In this document: positions 49,985 through 61,806 of the stretch, piece after piece
Numbering within the stretch: position 1 is the stretch's first letter
How the letters are laid out: every line of letters starts with the position of its first letter
NCBI GenBank assembly: GCA_030549335.1
Contig: CM060195.1
Location: 1,475,501 to 1,539,500, forward strand
Direction of reading: 5' to 3'
Source of the DNA: Pontederia crassipes
Taxonomy: Eukaryota > Streptophyta > Magnoliopsida > Commelinales > Pontederiaceae
Length of the DNA stretch: 64,000 bases
The notes under the pieces: model-generated
The model's input: the letters and a program-made list of their open reading frames with translations, nothing else
Databases searched by the model: none
What the model was told of the DNA's origin: nothing
Translations under genes and position numbers: made by a program

Positions 49985-51419
49985 TGATATATATCCATCA
50001 GTAAAATAAAAATCTAGCAAAATGCGTACTATTCTACAATGAAATTATGTGAAAAACATAAATTTTCCTGGTCATCAATTGGATATTGTACATCAAAGTA
50101 TCATATTTTTTTGGAATATTTTTTGAATGATTTTTGCATAAAATTACCATTATAGAAATTGTCATGAGAGAAAGATTACATGTTTCAATTAATGTGAAAG
50201 CATTTGTGATCCTATTCATTGATAGTTTCAGAGAGTTGGATTGGCTTCTTTAAATGAGGCTACCATTTGACACTGCTTGTGGGAAAAAAACTTGATAAAG
50301 ACCTTCACTAATAAAATCTATGCATTCATGAAAAGCTGTTTTTCTGATGGATAGACTCATAAATTTATTAACATGCACCACATTCAGATTATTGGCCTCA
50401 GAAGGTCAACAAAATGATTGGCCAATTTAGGCACAATGCTGTCTATATAAAAAAATCCTCATTGCAGTTCATGTCATTTATTCTATCCAAAAAGTTGTAA
50501 TGTCTTTTTTAGGAAGTAAAATTATGAGTTTGCCTTGCACTAGATTTGTTGTCATTTAGTAATAGTGGTATGACAATTATGTAGCACTCTGTTATGGAAT
50601 ATATGTTTTTTCTTCTAGGGAATGGTTCTATTGGGTATGAATGTGCAAAACAAAAATCTTGGATTATCATCAAGGCCTCAAGACTCAACTGGTTCAACTC
50701 CTGCTGCAGAGGGAAGTGGGACTATTCACAGGAAATATGATGAGACCTGTCCTATATGTCATGAGAAGATTCTGGATCAGAAAATGGTTTTTGAATGTGG
50801 ACATGTGGTTTGTTGCAAATGTAAGCATACAGCGGCTTTATATTTTAATATGAATTTTCTTACACATCTTTTTTCTCGTATTTTTAATGATAGTAAATTT
50901 CCGTGTGTTTCGGGTATGATCATTTCTAGTTTTGTTACAAGCATGTTCTTATTTTCCTTTCAATCTTTTTATTTGAAATATGAGGCAGCACTATATCATA
51001 GGTTTGAAACATATACAAAACTGGAAAGGTACCCCCATCAACTATATTCTTTGAGGCAAACAAATAAATTAGAGGATAATGTGCAAATGCATGCAAATTG
51101 CAACAACTGGACAACAATATGAACTGGATACATCTTATGATATTTGCATACTCAAGTTACCATGGAAAAAACCATGTCGGACTGGGGAGATGATGGTGTG
51201 TGTGCAGGGTGACGGCCAGGTTGGGGTCTTGGAGTGGTGTTGGGCAGGTGGGTTTGATGGTGTAAGGGTTGGGGGTGGTGGGGCCTTTTGGCACCACTCC
51301 TTCCCAATTTGATTAATTAATTATACATATATACACACACATTCCCTAAATATATGTTACCAATTACATCCGTGTGTATGATTTCTCACATATCAAATGA
51401 TCATTCTTCTCTTTTCCCT

Positions 51420-51775
51420 TCCTCGTGATCATATCTGTGCATAGGAGGCAAATGTCATTGATCTACTATCTATTTATTGAAGCGAGAGTGCCATCATGGT
51501 TAGATCATAAATTCACTTCCTTCTTGTTTTCCCTCCCTCTCGTATCTATTCGTCGCGGGCAAAAATTGTTGATATACTACCTATTATTGATGAGAAGTGT
51601 GCCATCATGCTTGAAGAGACAGTGTCATCATGGTTAAATTCAATTTCTTCTCTTATTCCCTCCATGATCGTATCTATTTGTCAGGGCAACAATAGTTTAT
51701 CTGCTACCTATTTGTTGAAGAGAGTGCCATCGTGGTTAGATCCACAACTTGTTTGCATTTCCTCTTTGGTTTATT
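51420..51775. repeat. tandem repeat of ~115-125 bp, three copies
   Basis: CGTATCTATT(C/T)GTC...GTGCCATC(A/G)TGGTTAGATC(A/C) recurs about every 120 bp. The copies differ by many substitutions and small indels, so the array is old. Confidence 0.7.
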
Positions 51776-52091
51776 TTCATTGTCAAGATTAATTATTTGT
51801 TCTTTATTTGAGAGCATCAATCTTCCCTTCATTTTTTTATTTCATTTCAATTGAATATGACAATAATTTGGAACCATATTTTATTAGTTAAATTTTGATG
51901 ATCAATATGTATTAACTATTCCTCTAAAAAAACTGTATTAATTATTGAAGAAAACATACCTTTTATCTTTTTTATGATTCTTTGAAGGTCAACTTCTCTA
52001 ACATTCTACATTGGTTCTATTCCTTAATTTTATAGTTGTGAGGTGATTTGGAGTGAATTGAACTTCAGCATTCTAAAACAAGCATCTTGGT

Positions 52092-52147
52092 TTTAGATTT
52101 TTTTTTTCTTTTTTTTTTTTTGGGGGGGGTGGGGGGGGTGGGGGGGT
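52092..52147. repeat. poly-T then G-rich homopolymer tract
   Basis: A T-run of about 25 (one C) passes directly into about 27 G interrupted by single T residues; four or more G-runs in tandem could form a quadruplex on this strand. Confidence 0.9.
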
Positions 52148-52329
52148 GAAAGGATGGCTACAAGGTTCCGTAGCCATCCACTATATATTGTGTCAAAATA
52201 TGGAAATTTACATGCGTAAAAGAGAAACCAAAAGCCTTCCAATCCCAAGAAAAACAAAACTATCCATTTTCCCATTCCCTCATAAGATGCGATGCGTGTA
52301 GGGTAATGTTCCCTATGTAGCACCACTCC

Positions 52330-53110
52330 CTACCAAAATGTTCGATTCCGTTGCAGCCAAGTGACTCATGTGACCGCCATTACAATGAGCTATAAATGTC
52401 TTCCATCATGGTTGTCCCTTCTGTAGTTATCCCCAAGCGAATGCCAAAGCATGTCCAGCAGAGAAGTATCAACATCAGGTCTGTCCAACCTCCTCCACAC
52501 CTCATCAGTAATGGGACAACTATAGAAGAGATGACCAACATCCTCTGATGATGATCCTCACATGACGCAAGTGGTGTCAGTGCCCAGCGCCCATCGCGTC
52601 CTATATGTATGTGAGAGGATCTGGCTAAGCCTCAGAAGATCAGGCACTCGCCATCTATTTTCATTGTTCATTTGTTTGATGAGAAATAAAAAGGAATATT
52701 GAAAATTCGCGTGGCTCAGTTACTTTCAAAGTAACAAAAAAAAAAGCAACGACTAGAGTGGGAGAGTCAGAGTCGAAAAGAGGATTCCTCATTTCTTTCT
52801 CTCATTCAAAACTATGCATGAGACTTTCATCTCGCATGGCTCCTAAGTGATAAAAGAAAGAACTCATCTTCTTTCTTTTTCTATTACCTTCAAATTTTAT
52901 TGTATTACACGAGGAATATTTGACTCCCAATCTGGACATAAGAAAATTAAAAATCTTGACCTTGAGGGGTGCACGAGATCTCCAAATGTACTGGTAGTCC
53001 ACCCTGAACTCATCCGATATTGTGCATGCTGGCAGCAAATGCCAATAAACTGACCTCACGGAAAATCGGCCTGCCAACCATGTCCACCTGTTATCCTTGT
53101 CTCTGTCTGG
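52330..53110 (-). mobile_element. L1-type LINE fragment (zf-RVT region), minus strand
   Basis: On the minus strand, 52802-53077 encodes RFSVRSVYWHLLP and YIWRSRAPLKVKIFNFLMSR. Further along, 52440-52560 encodes EDVGHLFYSCPITDEVWRRL. Together these are the zinc-binding region after the reverse transcriptase of plant LINEs. About 200 bp of unrelated or degraded sequence separates the halves. No reverse transcriptase remains. Confidence 0.75.
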
Positions 53111-53727
53111 GTGAACCTTTCAAGTAGGGTAAGGAGATATTTTGAGGATTTGTTCCATGCCATTCATTTAGAACCTAATCTGATGTCAGTCAACATAGCA
53201 TCAAAGGTCTCTGTATTCGTAGGAAAAAAAAATATATGCCTGCTGGAATATATTGCCCTGGTACCGAGGAACCTGGCTGATGGATTACAAATTATAATAG
53301 AGGCAATTTTGCAGGCTTAGTTTAGTTTCTTCTTAACTTCTTATAATCATTAAATTACATGTGTCAGCAGAGATAAAGCATATAAAGCAAGAAGCCAAAG
53401 AAGAGAATATTTTTTCATTATTTCCTCCTTCTCTGCTTCTTGTCATATCATGATTAGATCTGAACCTTTTTCCTCGATCCAGTGATGCTCTTAATCTAGC
53501 AAAAGTTTTTTCTGTTAAGAATACTATCATTGAGCTAAAATTTAACATGTTAATGAAGCATGTCTGAAGTTCAGGAGAGAAAACTCGAGAAAGCAACATC
53601 ATCGTTACATCCTAAGCTCTTAGGGGAAAAAGTGTTGTTAGCCATTGCAGAGCTAAGGCCTAGCAAAGACTACCATTCTCTATAACCATATTTAAGCACA
53701 ATAAATTTAATTTTTATGTAGTATCCT

Positions 53728-53925
53728 TGAATGCGCCAGTAAGAAGAGTAGATCAAATAATCTGGAGTCCGATTAAAAGAGGGAGAGGGAGGCCAAGGCG
53801 GACACTTGACGAACTAATAGAGCAAGATCTATTGGTGAATAATATACCGAAAGGTTTGATTACTAATAGAGCGGAATGACGTCGTATGATCCATGTAGCC
53901 GACCCCCACCTAGTGGGATAAGGCT

Positions 53926-53956
<31 letters not shown>
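53728..53956 (+). mobile_element. 3' end of an RTE-clade LINE
   Basis: The frame ending near 53910 reads SPIKRGRGRPRRTLDELIEQ, then ITNRAEWRRMIHVADPH, the typical C-terminus of plant RTE ORFs (GRGRP...NRA.WR..IHVADP). It runs into CACCTAGTGGGATAAGGC and a (TTG)n tail. The last ~65 bp are nearly identical to the tails of the short elements at 38755, 41946 and 49799. Severely 5'-truncated, as is usual for the clade. Confidence 0.85.
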
Positions 53957-56900
53957 AATAATTGCTTTCTTTGCACTCTTGTATTTATGAGAGCACCATG
54001 ATGATACATCAGAAAATTTAGAGGGCAAACAATGGTTTTCAGTTAATGAGGGATAAAGTTGTTTTTGTTCCTCCTATAACCATGGTTGTTAAACTCTATA
54101 GTCAACTCTTAAAATTTTACGTATTTAAGAATTTAGATAAGCAAAACGAGTCAAATTGTCATAAACTTTTATATGACTTAGATCCTCTGATTCTACTTGA
54201 AAATTATTTTTTTTCTGAAATTGTGTAAACTCTTACACACTCTCATAAGTTTACACGATTTCAAAAAAACTTTATAAGATTTTATACGAGTTTGTATGGT
54301 TCTATACAAGTATGTATGTCACATTTTCATTTTATAACCTACTAATAGTTAACTGTCCAGTCAAGGTTCTTAAATTCTCGTATTTAACTCGTAAACTCAT
54401 ACGAATTTGTGACTTTACGCCCTCTAAATGAGTGAACTCAACACAATCATAACTTGGAGAAACTCGAATAGACTCATAGTTTCGGTAGACTCAGGAAGCC
54501 CTGAGGTATAACCATAGAGTTTGTATATTTTAAGTTAACAAGAGTTGTGAAGGTGTTAGATTAAAAAAAAGTTGTGAAGGTGTTATTTAAAATAAAATTA
54601 TAAGGGAAGAATCATTGATACAAACATCTATTGTTTCATGGTATATCTCGTAACAATGCATTTGACCATTAATCTCTCATTCAATGTGATAGCCCACATG
54701 CCCCTCCGTCTCACCAATTCATAACGACATTGTTGACTACGAATGAAAATCAACAATGTAAAAGTAACTCATGATCTCGAAATTATTTTATGTGCTTGAT
54801 GTCTCATTTTCTCAATATCCTCACATCTCATATCTCGATATTTCGTACCCTGTTAACTTATTAAATTTTATTTTCTCGCATATCAAGGTTTCACATTTGC
54901 TTTTTGAATTACCAATCAAATATAATAAATGTCATATTGTCAATAATTTTATTGTAAAGAATTGACAAATAATTAGTATGCTATATGATTTATAGTAAAA
55001 AATCAATTTTACATTTACGGCTTGAGTTTGCTGGAAGCAAAATGAGTTAACAAAATTCACTAATTCGAAAAACTTGTTTATAACTTCTTGCATGGCTTTC
55101 CTTATATAACTTTGTAGCCTCAAAGGTATATTTATTGTTTTTTAGGAGAAAGGTATATTTATTTTCGGTCATGAAATTCTTTACTTTCACATCCACTGTT
55201 ATAGTTTTAATGGCGAACAAGTTCTCATTCTTTTCCCATTTACCTTTTGCTTCCCCCTTCCTCATGGGTACTTTGAACTTCACTTATCATCCTTGTGATT
55301 ATCGGTTTTCATATAATATATTTCCTTGCAAACTTTATGTGAATCTTTTCTGTATGGAATTACAAATCTCTTTCTTGAGATGCTTTTTTTCTTTCTTATT
55401 AATTGCCTGTGTTTTAAAAAAATTGTCTTGGCATACTCAGTGGTTGTAGATTTCAGTAGTTTACTGAACGTCAAGGAATAAACAAGTTTCTGAGAATTGG
55501 TAGAGTTAATGAGTAGGTTCAAATATTTGAATGTCAAAGGTAAAGACATGTTATGACTATCATAATATCAAGAAATAAGGGCATGATATTTCATATCCTT
55601 AAGTTATATTCCTTATTCTATTATTTTCACATCCAACTCGTCTAGCAAAGACATATATTGGCCTTTACCAGACATTACGGAACAACACCGGTCCAGCATG
55701 TATCCATTCTTTCTGTACAACCCACATGCCTTATTTCAGACCTGTTTTTAATCTACTTAGAAACTTTGGCATTAGAAATAGTGGATAAGTTGTCTTACTA
55801 GAATTTGGTCTTGTGCACAACTTTTAAGCAGTGGGTAACCTGCAATGTGCGACTCATTTCCTCGTTGAATCTCTCTGTTTCTTTAACATCCTCCTTTCTT
55901 CTGCCATTTAGTTGTTCGTTGTTATGGTACTTTTACTTTTTAGCTTCTGCTTTGTAATCCTAGGCATACTTTTGGATTCAACTTAATATTCACAAGCATA
56001 TTAATCCTTTTTTTCAATGAGGTTGCTGACCCAGTACTAAGTACATCATCTAAGAAAAAATACAGATGGGAGTGTTGGCTGTCAATATTGACTGGATCGT
56101 GACTGTTGTAAACAGGTTGTCTTGAACCGACAGAATATGCAGTCCTGCATGCCAAAGACCAACAGAAATGGGTTATGTGTCCGACTTGTCGTCGCCGTAC
56201 AGATTTTGAGAACATTGCTTATGCTGATGAGAAAAAAGCCTTGGATGCTGATGATGATTTGCAAACTGAATCTGCTTTAGAAAGGTCCATTGTAATTAAA
56301 GGCTCATATGGAACAAAGGTGACTTCATTAGTTCCCTCCTTTTTCTGCAGCAATTTCTTTGTGTACTTGTATATAAGATTAATATATATTAATTTTTAGG
56401 TTGTTTTTGCTCACTTGTTATTGTGATCATGTGGAAGCAGCTATCCAATCTTCTGTATGTTCCGGGACAATTATTTGTCATGGTTTCATATCTCTATATG
56501 TTTCTCTCTTTATATATGTATATATGCTTATATATCTTCTTGCATAGCAAGAATCAGGCAATCAGATGTTTATTGCATTGCTAATACAAAAATTATATCT
56601 GGTTTTGAAGCTATATTTTAATATTGTGCCTGCTACCAGGAAAACCATCTTGCTAATGGACTAAATTATGTTTGTTAAAGCTTTCATACCACACTTATAT
56701 AGAGGCAGAAATCACATATTTCTTTGTGCAATAAAGTGAAGGTGAATCTGGAATTTGTTATGTTTTAACTAACATCATGTGTTTCTTGGTTTTATGAAGA
56801 TAGAAGCAGTTACAAGAAGAATATTGAGGATAACATCAAGTAATCAAGAGGCAAAAAATCTTGTGTTCTCCAGCTGGAATGATGTATTAGACGTACTCGG

Positions 56901-58381
56901 ACATGCTTTAAATGCCAACGATATCACATATGTTCGTATGAAAGGTGGCAGGTAAAAGTTGGCCAAAGCAAGTCTATATTGATGCAAAATCTTACTGAAC
57001 TGCCTTGTCACAGTAATTTTAGAATCTAGACTGATATTGTTAGCTAATTAAATTGTTTTTTTTTTGTCCTAGACAAGAACTAAATTTTTGTGAGTGAGAA
57101 GACATAAGGGCATATGCTGATGGTTAAGACTTTGTTTAATCACTTATGGAAGAGTGGGGAAGCAAGGGGAGGAGAGTATGAAAGAAAGATGATTTAGGAC
57201 ATAGAAGTGATGATCAAAGATGTGAAAAGAAATTCAACTCGTTTAGATTTGGAATATGAACTTTCCATTGTATCTTAGTTCATATAGTTCGAGTCTAGAC
57301 ACAAGGGAAAACTGAAAAGTAAATCCTTCAAATTTGACCAACTGGTTTGGTTTTCCATTGGGCATACAGTATTCTATATACCAAAGAATTGATTTATGTG
57401 CATTATGCTGACAGAGAGCAATCATCCAGGATCATTTAGGACGACCATGACAAGGTCAAGTAAGGTGCCACACTTTTGTTCATGGCATCGTACTATGACT
57501 AATGCAAACTGGAAGCATAAATGATATTTCAAGTGATACGACAGATTAACTATATCATTTAAGCTTCAAGCTTTTCATTTTCTTCGCGTTCCGTCGTATA
57601 ATATCTTGGTCCCATATCTTATTTCGTGTAAGAGTTGGATAATGAAGAATGGCTTTTCTGACATTGTTTTCTCATGTTCTATCACTTTGTCTTTGTATTT
57701 TCAATACATGTCATGCTTTTTATCTTCCCAGCTTATTAACCTAATGCCTTTCCATGGACACAAGCAGGCAGTCGAAAGTTGCGATTTCACAGTTCAAAGG
57801 GCAGGAAGTGATCCGGGGAGGTCACAAACCTAAAAGGCAGAAGAGAGAATCGAAGCCCGTTCAAGTATTGATGATGCTAATCCAGAACGGAGCCAATCGC
57901 CTCAATCTTCTTGAAGCACAGCATGTGATCCTCACCGAGCCGCTGCTGAATCCTGCAGCCGAGTTTCAAGCGATCAGCCGTGTTCACAGGATTGGTCAAG
58001 ACAAGAAGACGTTCGTTCACCGGTTCCTAGTAAAGCTCTTCCTGAGTACCTCTTTTTATACTTGAAATTCTGCGTTCTTCTACTAACCTTTCCGTAATCT
58101 CAGGTGAAGAACACAATAGAAGCTACAAGTTGAACCAGAGCAGGAGTGCGACCTCCCTCGCCAGTACTTCTAGAGTCAGCAAGAAACAGGACCAGCCTTC
58201 CCTGACGCTCGAAGATCTTGAAGCCCTGTTTACATGGTCGAGGCCAGCAGTCCTGCAAGAAGGTGGTGTGGCGGAGGAGGAGCAAAATGCAAGCTTCAGG
58301 GATCGGCCACCTGCTGTTGCTGCTGGTCTTGCTGCACAGAGGAGACTGATGGAAGGCCAAAGTGATTCTCCCAGCACATGA

Positions 58382-58709
58382 AGGTTGCATATTCAGCGTC
58401 TCTCTCAATCGGCATTTACATAATAAAAGGAAACTCCTCTCTTTGGACTGAACTATAAGTAGATATTTACATGGCACTTTGATAATTTGCATAAGGTAGA
58501 GAAACCAAAGCTACTCGAATAAAATGTTCAACTAGATTGGATTGTCTAATCGTATATTTATATATTTTTAACGAACGTCATTTCCTATAACATTTTATTA
58601 TTGAGTTTCTTTAGATTGAAGCCAGACAAACAAGATCCTTTGAAATTATACAAATGTACATTATTATGCGCATCAGTCGCAACAAAGTCCTCGTGTGATG
58701 TGGGTCGCA
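58382..58709. other. convergent 3' UTR interval
   Basis: Lies between the stop codons of the SHPRH-like locus (+) and the 167-residue gene (-). No coding signal. It probably carries both polyadenylation regions. Confidence 0.5.
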
Positions 58710-59213
58710 TCACTGCTGGTGCTGCTGCGAGCGGTCGTGCCTCTCCTTGAGCGCCCGGAAGACCCGGGAGCTCTGATCGAAGATGTGGGCCCTCCGATCG
58801 TAATCGGACGGCTCCCGCCCCTCGTCCCCGCTGGTCATCGCCTCCTCCTCCAGTCCTTCCAGCTCCTCTGCAACTTCTTCTTCGCTCACCATCATCTCTT
58901 CCTCCTCGGCGTCTCCCTCATCATCTGACCCTCCTGAGCGGAGCACCAACTCATCCTCTTTCCTGCACCGGCCGCGATCGCCGCCCGCCTCTGCTCTCGT
59001 CGCCAAATTAACCGCGCCGCGGAGGCGCGCCGCAAGCGCCAGCCGGCCGCATGCGGCGCGGGCGCCGCCGCGCCGCCAGACGAGCGCCACGGACGTCGGC
59101 GGCGCCCAGGAGGAGCGGGCGTTGCCGGCGGCGCCGTCGTGCCGGGGAAGCAGTGGGGCGAGGGCGTCCGCGGCGTCGAATAGGGCCGACTTCGCTGCCA
59201 TCGCTGGTGCCAC
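58710..59213 (-). CDS. small acidic-region protein of unknown function
   Basis: An uninterrupted 167-residue frame on the minus strand in markedly GC-rich DNA. I do not recognise the family. The N-terminal half is Ala/Arg-rich and hydrophobic-to-basic (AAKSALFDAADALAPLLPRH, then LALAARLRGAVNLATRA) and could be a targeting region or an amphipathic helix. A strongly acidic block follows at about residues 92-130. The end, DYDRRAHIFDQSSRVFRALK, then ERHD, looks like a conserved, structured motif. The ATG at 59213 has a second ATG five codons in (MAPAMAAK), so either could be the start. The composition, length and compact C-terminal motif argue for a real gene rather than chance. It is convergent with SHPRH and ends 330 bp from it. 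Confidence 0.65.
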   Translation of the reverse strand: MAPAMAAKSALFDAADALAPLLPRHDGAAGNARSSWAPPTSVALVWRRGGARAACGRLALAARLRGAVNLATRAEAGGDRGRCRKEDELVLRSGGSDDEGDAEEEEMMVSEEEVAEELEGLEEEAMTSGDEGREPSDYDRRAHIFDQSSRVFRALKERHDRSQQHQQ

Positions 59214-60740
59214 GGCCGTACTGGTAGGAAGAAGACGCGAGCGCGCGGTGTGGTATGAACTATGAAGCGATCAGTTAAACACTTTGAACCCCGTACGTAG
59301 AGCGTCTCGATTGAAGCTTTTCGTAAGCTGCATTGGCCACGTCGCGATCCAGGTGGCGGGACGTGTCGCGCTCACACAGTTCCGGCCAATGCGCAAGTAT
59401 GTATATTATTTATTTATTTATTTATTTATACATTTAATAGGGATTACGGGAAAGTTATAATCTTATCAATAGGGAATATCGGGGTGGATGAAAAAATTAT
59501 ACTTCAATTTTTTATCGACATTAAATTATTCGAACTCGATTTTAGTAATGCACAGTTTCAAATATTTGAGGTGACAATTCAGAATATTCTTTTATCGTAT
59601 GTTATTTAGTTCTCCAATTTATTTTACAAGTACTTTGTGCATCGGTTTATAATTTTCTGATGATAACAATAAGTAGAGATCATAAATTTTAAACTTTTAA
59701 ATTGAGATCATTTTAATTTAACAATATAGAGTTCTTATGTATTTGGATCATTAATTAAAATAATATGTACGTTAATTTAACTCTAAAAATAAATATTAAA
59801 AAAATTGGAAAGATTCCTCATAAATATATATGAACAAGAAGTGGGCGTCAGCATGACGTGGTGCGAATGAGGACAGAATTGTGTTGTCGAAACGTTGTTT
59901 CCACGTGCATTTCAGCAGGTGCTCAAATCTTAGTTTATTCTCTTACCCAAAAGAAAAATCTTAGTTTATCCCAACAAAAGTAGAGTAAAGAGGTTAATCG
60001 AAAAAATATATATATAATAAAGTAACGAGGGAAAAGGGAATAATGGACAAAACAAATAAGGATTTAAGTAATTATTTCCTCGAAAGGTGTTCAAATTTTG
60101 GAATATATAGCAACTAGTTTAAATTTCAATTTAAGATAGGCGAGCGTCGTGTTTAATAAATTTGAATATTGCTGAAAACAAATATTTATCTCTTTTGATA
60201 ATTTTAAGCACTATTTTGATCCTTTGAAGGTACTTTGTATAAAGGCACACTTACTTCCTACCTTTTGGACGATTGGTGAATATTTCCAAGAGTTACTTTT
60301 TAATCCCTCCAGTAGTTATTATGAAAATAATACAGGTAAAAGTATAATTTAATAATTATATTTTATGCAATATTATGCTCAAGTAATAATTTTTAATTGG
60401 TTTTTATATTAGAAAAGTAAGGATAAAATTACTCTCATAAATAATAAAAAATAAATGAATAAAATTTTGGATCAATAAGAGTTAAATATTAATTTTGAAT
60501 AAATTTAAGGATTACAATTTGTAAATTTATATTTTAAATTAGATGTAGGAAAAATTATAGTTCGGTTAAAAAAATAATCCTATTTTACATCCCAAACAAT
60601 TATTTTTTTTTGTGTTTTTTCATAAGTTCATCAGCGTTCATTGGACCAAAGCAAGTTTAATAAATTATACCGGGAATGGACAAATCATATTAGAATATTT
60701 TAAAATTATATAAGTTTAATATATTATTATAATTATATTT
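59214..60740. other. promoter of the 167-residue gene, then AT-rich intergenic
   Basis: The first 200 bp are GC-rich and probably contain the minus-strand promoter. A (TTTA)n repeat lies at about 59408-59428. Beyond that the DNA is AT-rich with nothing recognised. Confidence 0.35.
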
Positions 60741-60865
60741 TTATTTTCATCGGGTTGGGGATTTTAGTGCTGAATACGATCCTGACCTGGAACTGATCGG
60801 ATTTTCTCCAATTTAGGACCGGTTGTACTCCGGATCGGTCGATCCGGACCGTGCTCACCCCTATG
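60741..60865. mobile_element. possible hAT-like element end
   Basis: The reverse complement of the right edge reads TAGGGGTGAGCACGGTCCGG, the form of hAT-type MITE ends seen elsewhere in the window, with GATCGGTCGATCCGG inside. The matching left end was not found. Confidence 0.3.
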
Positions 60866-61434
60866 CATATGCAATAAAAGAAGCTACTGTTTGAATTGCT
60901 TCAAAGAAAAACAAGAATGGACATAGGGAATACTCCATTCTAACTAGCATGCTTTTGACAAAGCGGCAGAAATAACAACAGACGTAAATGCAACCCAGTT
61001 ACGAAGATTGATCTATAGGGACACAAATTAAGAAGATGTCATAATGAAAATATGAGATGAAAAGCTTTTAGCGGTTCATCTCTATGTTGTATTACATTGA
61101 AGGTATCAAATTTGGTTAGTACAAAAATCGTGGTTGGGAACAAAAAAATCTTATTCCTCGGATAGGAATTGATAACCTTGAGAAATTGCTAGGTTATTCT
61201 TAATTTATGTTTGGAAAATTCCGGTATAAATAACTGAAATGAGCCTTAATAATGAGAACGTTGGAATAAGCACGAAAGGGGGGATATGTATGCCATGCGG
61301 AAAACATTATGCTACATGCTAGGTCACTCATACTAGAGTTAGCGACTAGTAATTAGAAAACTATCTTTCAATATCACCATCTTTTTTCCCTCGCAAGAAA
61401 AAAAAATATAACATAATTCTTTAGGCCCACTTGC
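60866..61434. other. intergenic, nothing recognised
   Basis: No coding pattern or element seen. Confidence 0.4.
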
Positions 61435-61651
61435 TCATTTCGTTGGGTTTTCATCTGATTCATCCTCGCTTATCCAACAATAGCAAGGAGGCCACCTGTG
61501 CACTGTAGGCTCAGATGTCCCACACCTAACAATTGACATGTTGTTCCAGTTGGTGCTCCCCTGCGCAGAGTTTTCATCACAGCTTCCGTCGCTTGAATTT
61601 TGGTTGCCAAATGTTGAACCTCCAGCCTCAAGTTCAACATTTTCTTCTTCC
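61435..61651 (-). pseudogene. possible terminal exon or gene fragment
   Basis: On the minus strand an acceptor-like ACTGCTTTCAG precedes a stretch open in two frames. One reads to a stop at 61435 (VELEAGGSTFGNQNSSDGSC ... CYCWISEDESDENPTK). The other has a heptad pattern (MLNLRLEVQHLATKIQATEA). No upstream exon is recognisable: just beyond lies hAT-like sequence (CTAGGGATGAGC near 61703). It could be a captured or orphaned exon. I cannot name a family. Confidence 0.3.
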
Positions 61652-61806
61652 TGAAAGCAGTTGAACAATGAGAACTCCACCAACAATTCATGTTGTAAAA
61701 CTAGGGATGAGCTGTCTGACCGACATGGTTTTTGGGTCAGTATTGACCCGGTGGAGACATTGACCCAAATTGAACCGGTCAAAATTTGGCATAAGTTGAA
61801 ACACAC

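Larger units (their letters stand above)
50821..56115 (+). other. SHPRH intron 15 (5.3 kb), swollen by insertions
   Basis: It separates the two halves of the RING finger. It holds a three-copy tandem repeat, a T/G homopolymer tract, a minus-strand L1-type LINE fragment and an RTE LINE 3' end, described separately. From 54040 to 56100 it is AT-rich with short hairpins (for example around 54215-54270) and no gene. Confidence 0.7.
36799..58381 (+). pseudogene. SHPRH: SHPRH-like SNF2/PHD/RING E3 ubiquitin ligase gene, disrupted
   Basis: Nineteen exons match plant SHPRH: 36799-37613, 37880-38086, 39051-39112, 39198-39694, 41035-41235, 41929-42383 (with an insert), 43707-43950, 44043-44203, 44283-45070, 45801-45961, 46666-46879, 46956-47141, 47555-47667, 48906-49151, 50619-50820, 56116-56318, 56800-56951, 57768-58029, 58104-58381. 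Visible parts are Walker A in DEMGLGKT (exons 3-4), a PHD finger (CICG, CDFCDAWQHADC, CPLC), DEAQ (exon 6), a RING split over exons 15-16 (CPICHEK, CGHVVCCKC, MCPTC) and helicase C with SRVHRIGQ. Breaks: a 19-bp duplication in exon 4 (39296-39333); a 182-bp element in exon 6; TGA for an expected Trp at 42165; +2 in a TC run (~45009-45017, exon 9); about -1 near the end of exon 13; about -7 near 58122 (exon 19). GANRLNL replaces the usual GANGLNL. SHPRH polyubiquitinates PCNA in animals; the plant role is less clear. Most likely a recent pseudogene. Confidence 0.88.

Noticed and set aside
36799-58381. Treating the SHPRH-like locus as an intact gene with mis-set exon ends
   Set aside because: The in-exon stop at 42165, the 19-bp duplication and the element in exon 6 cannot be avoided by moving splice sites without losing conserved residues.
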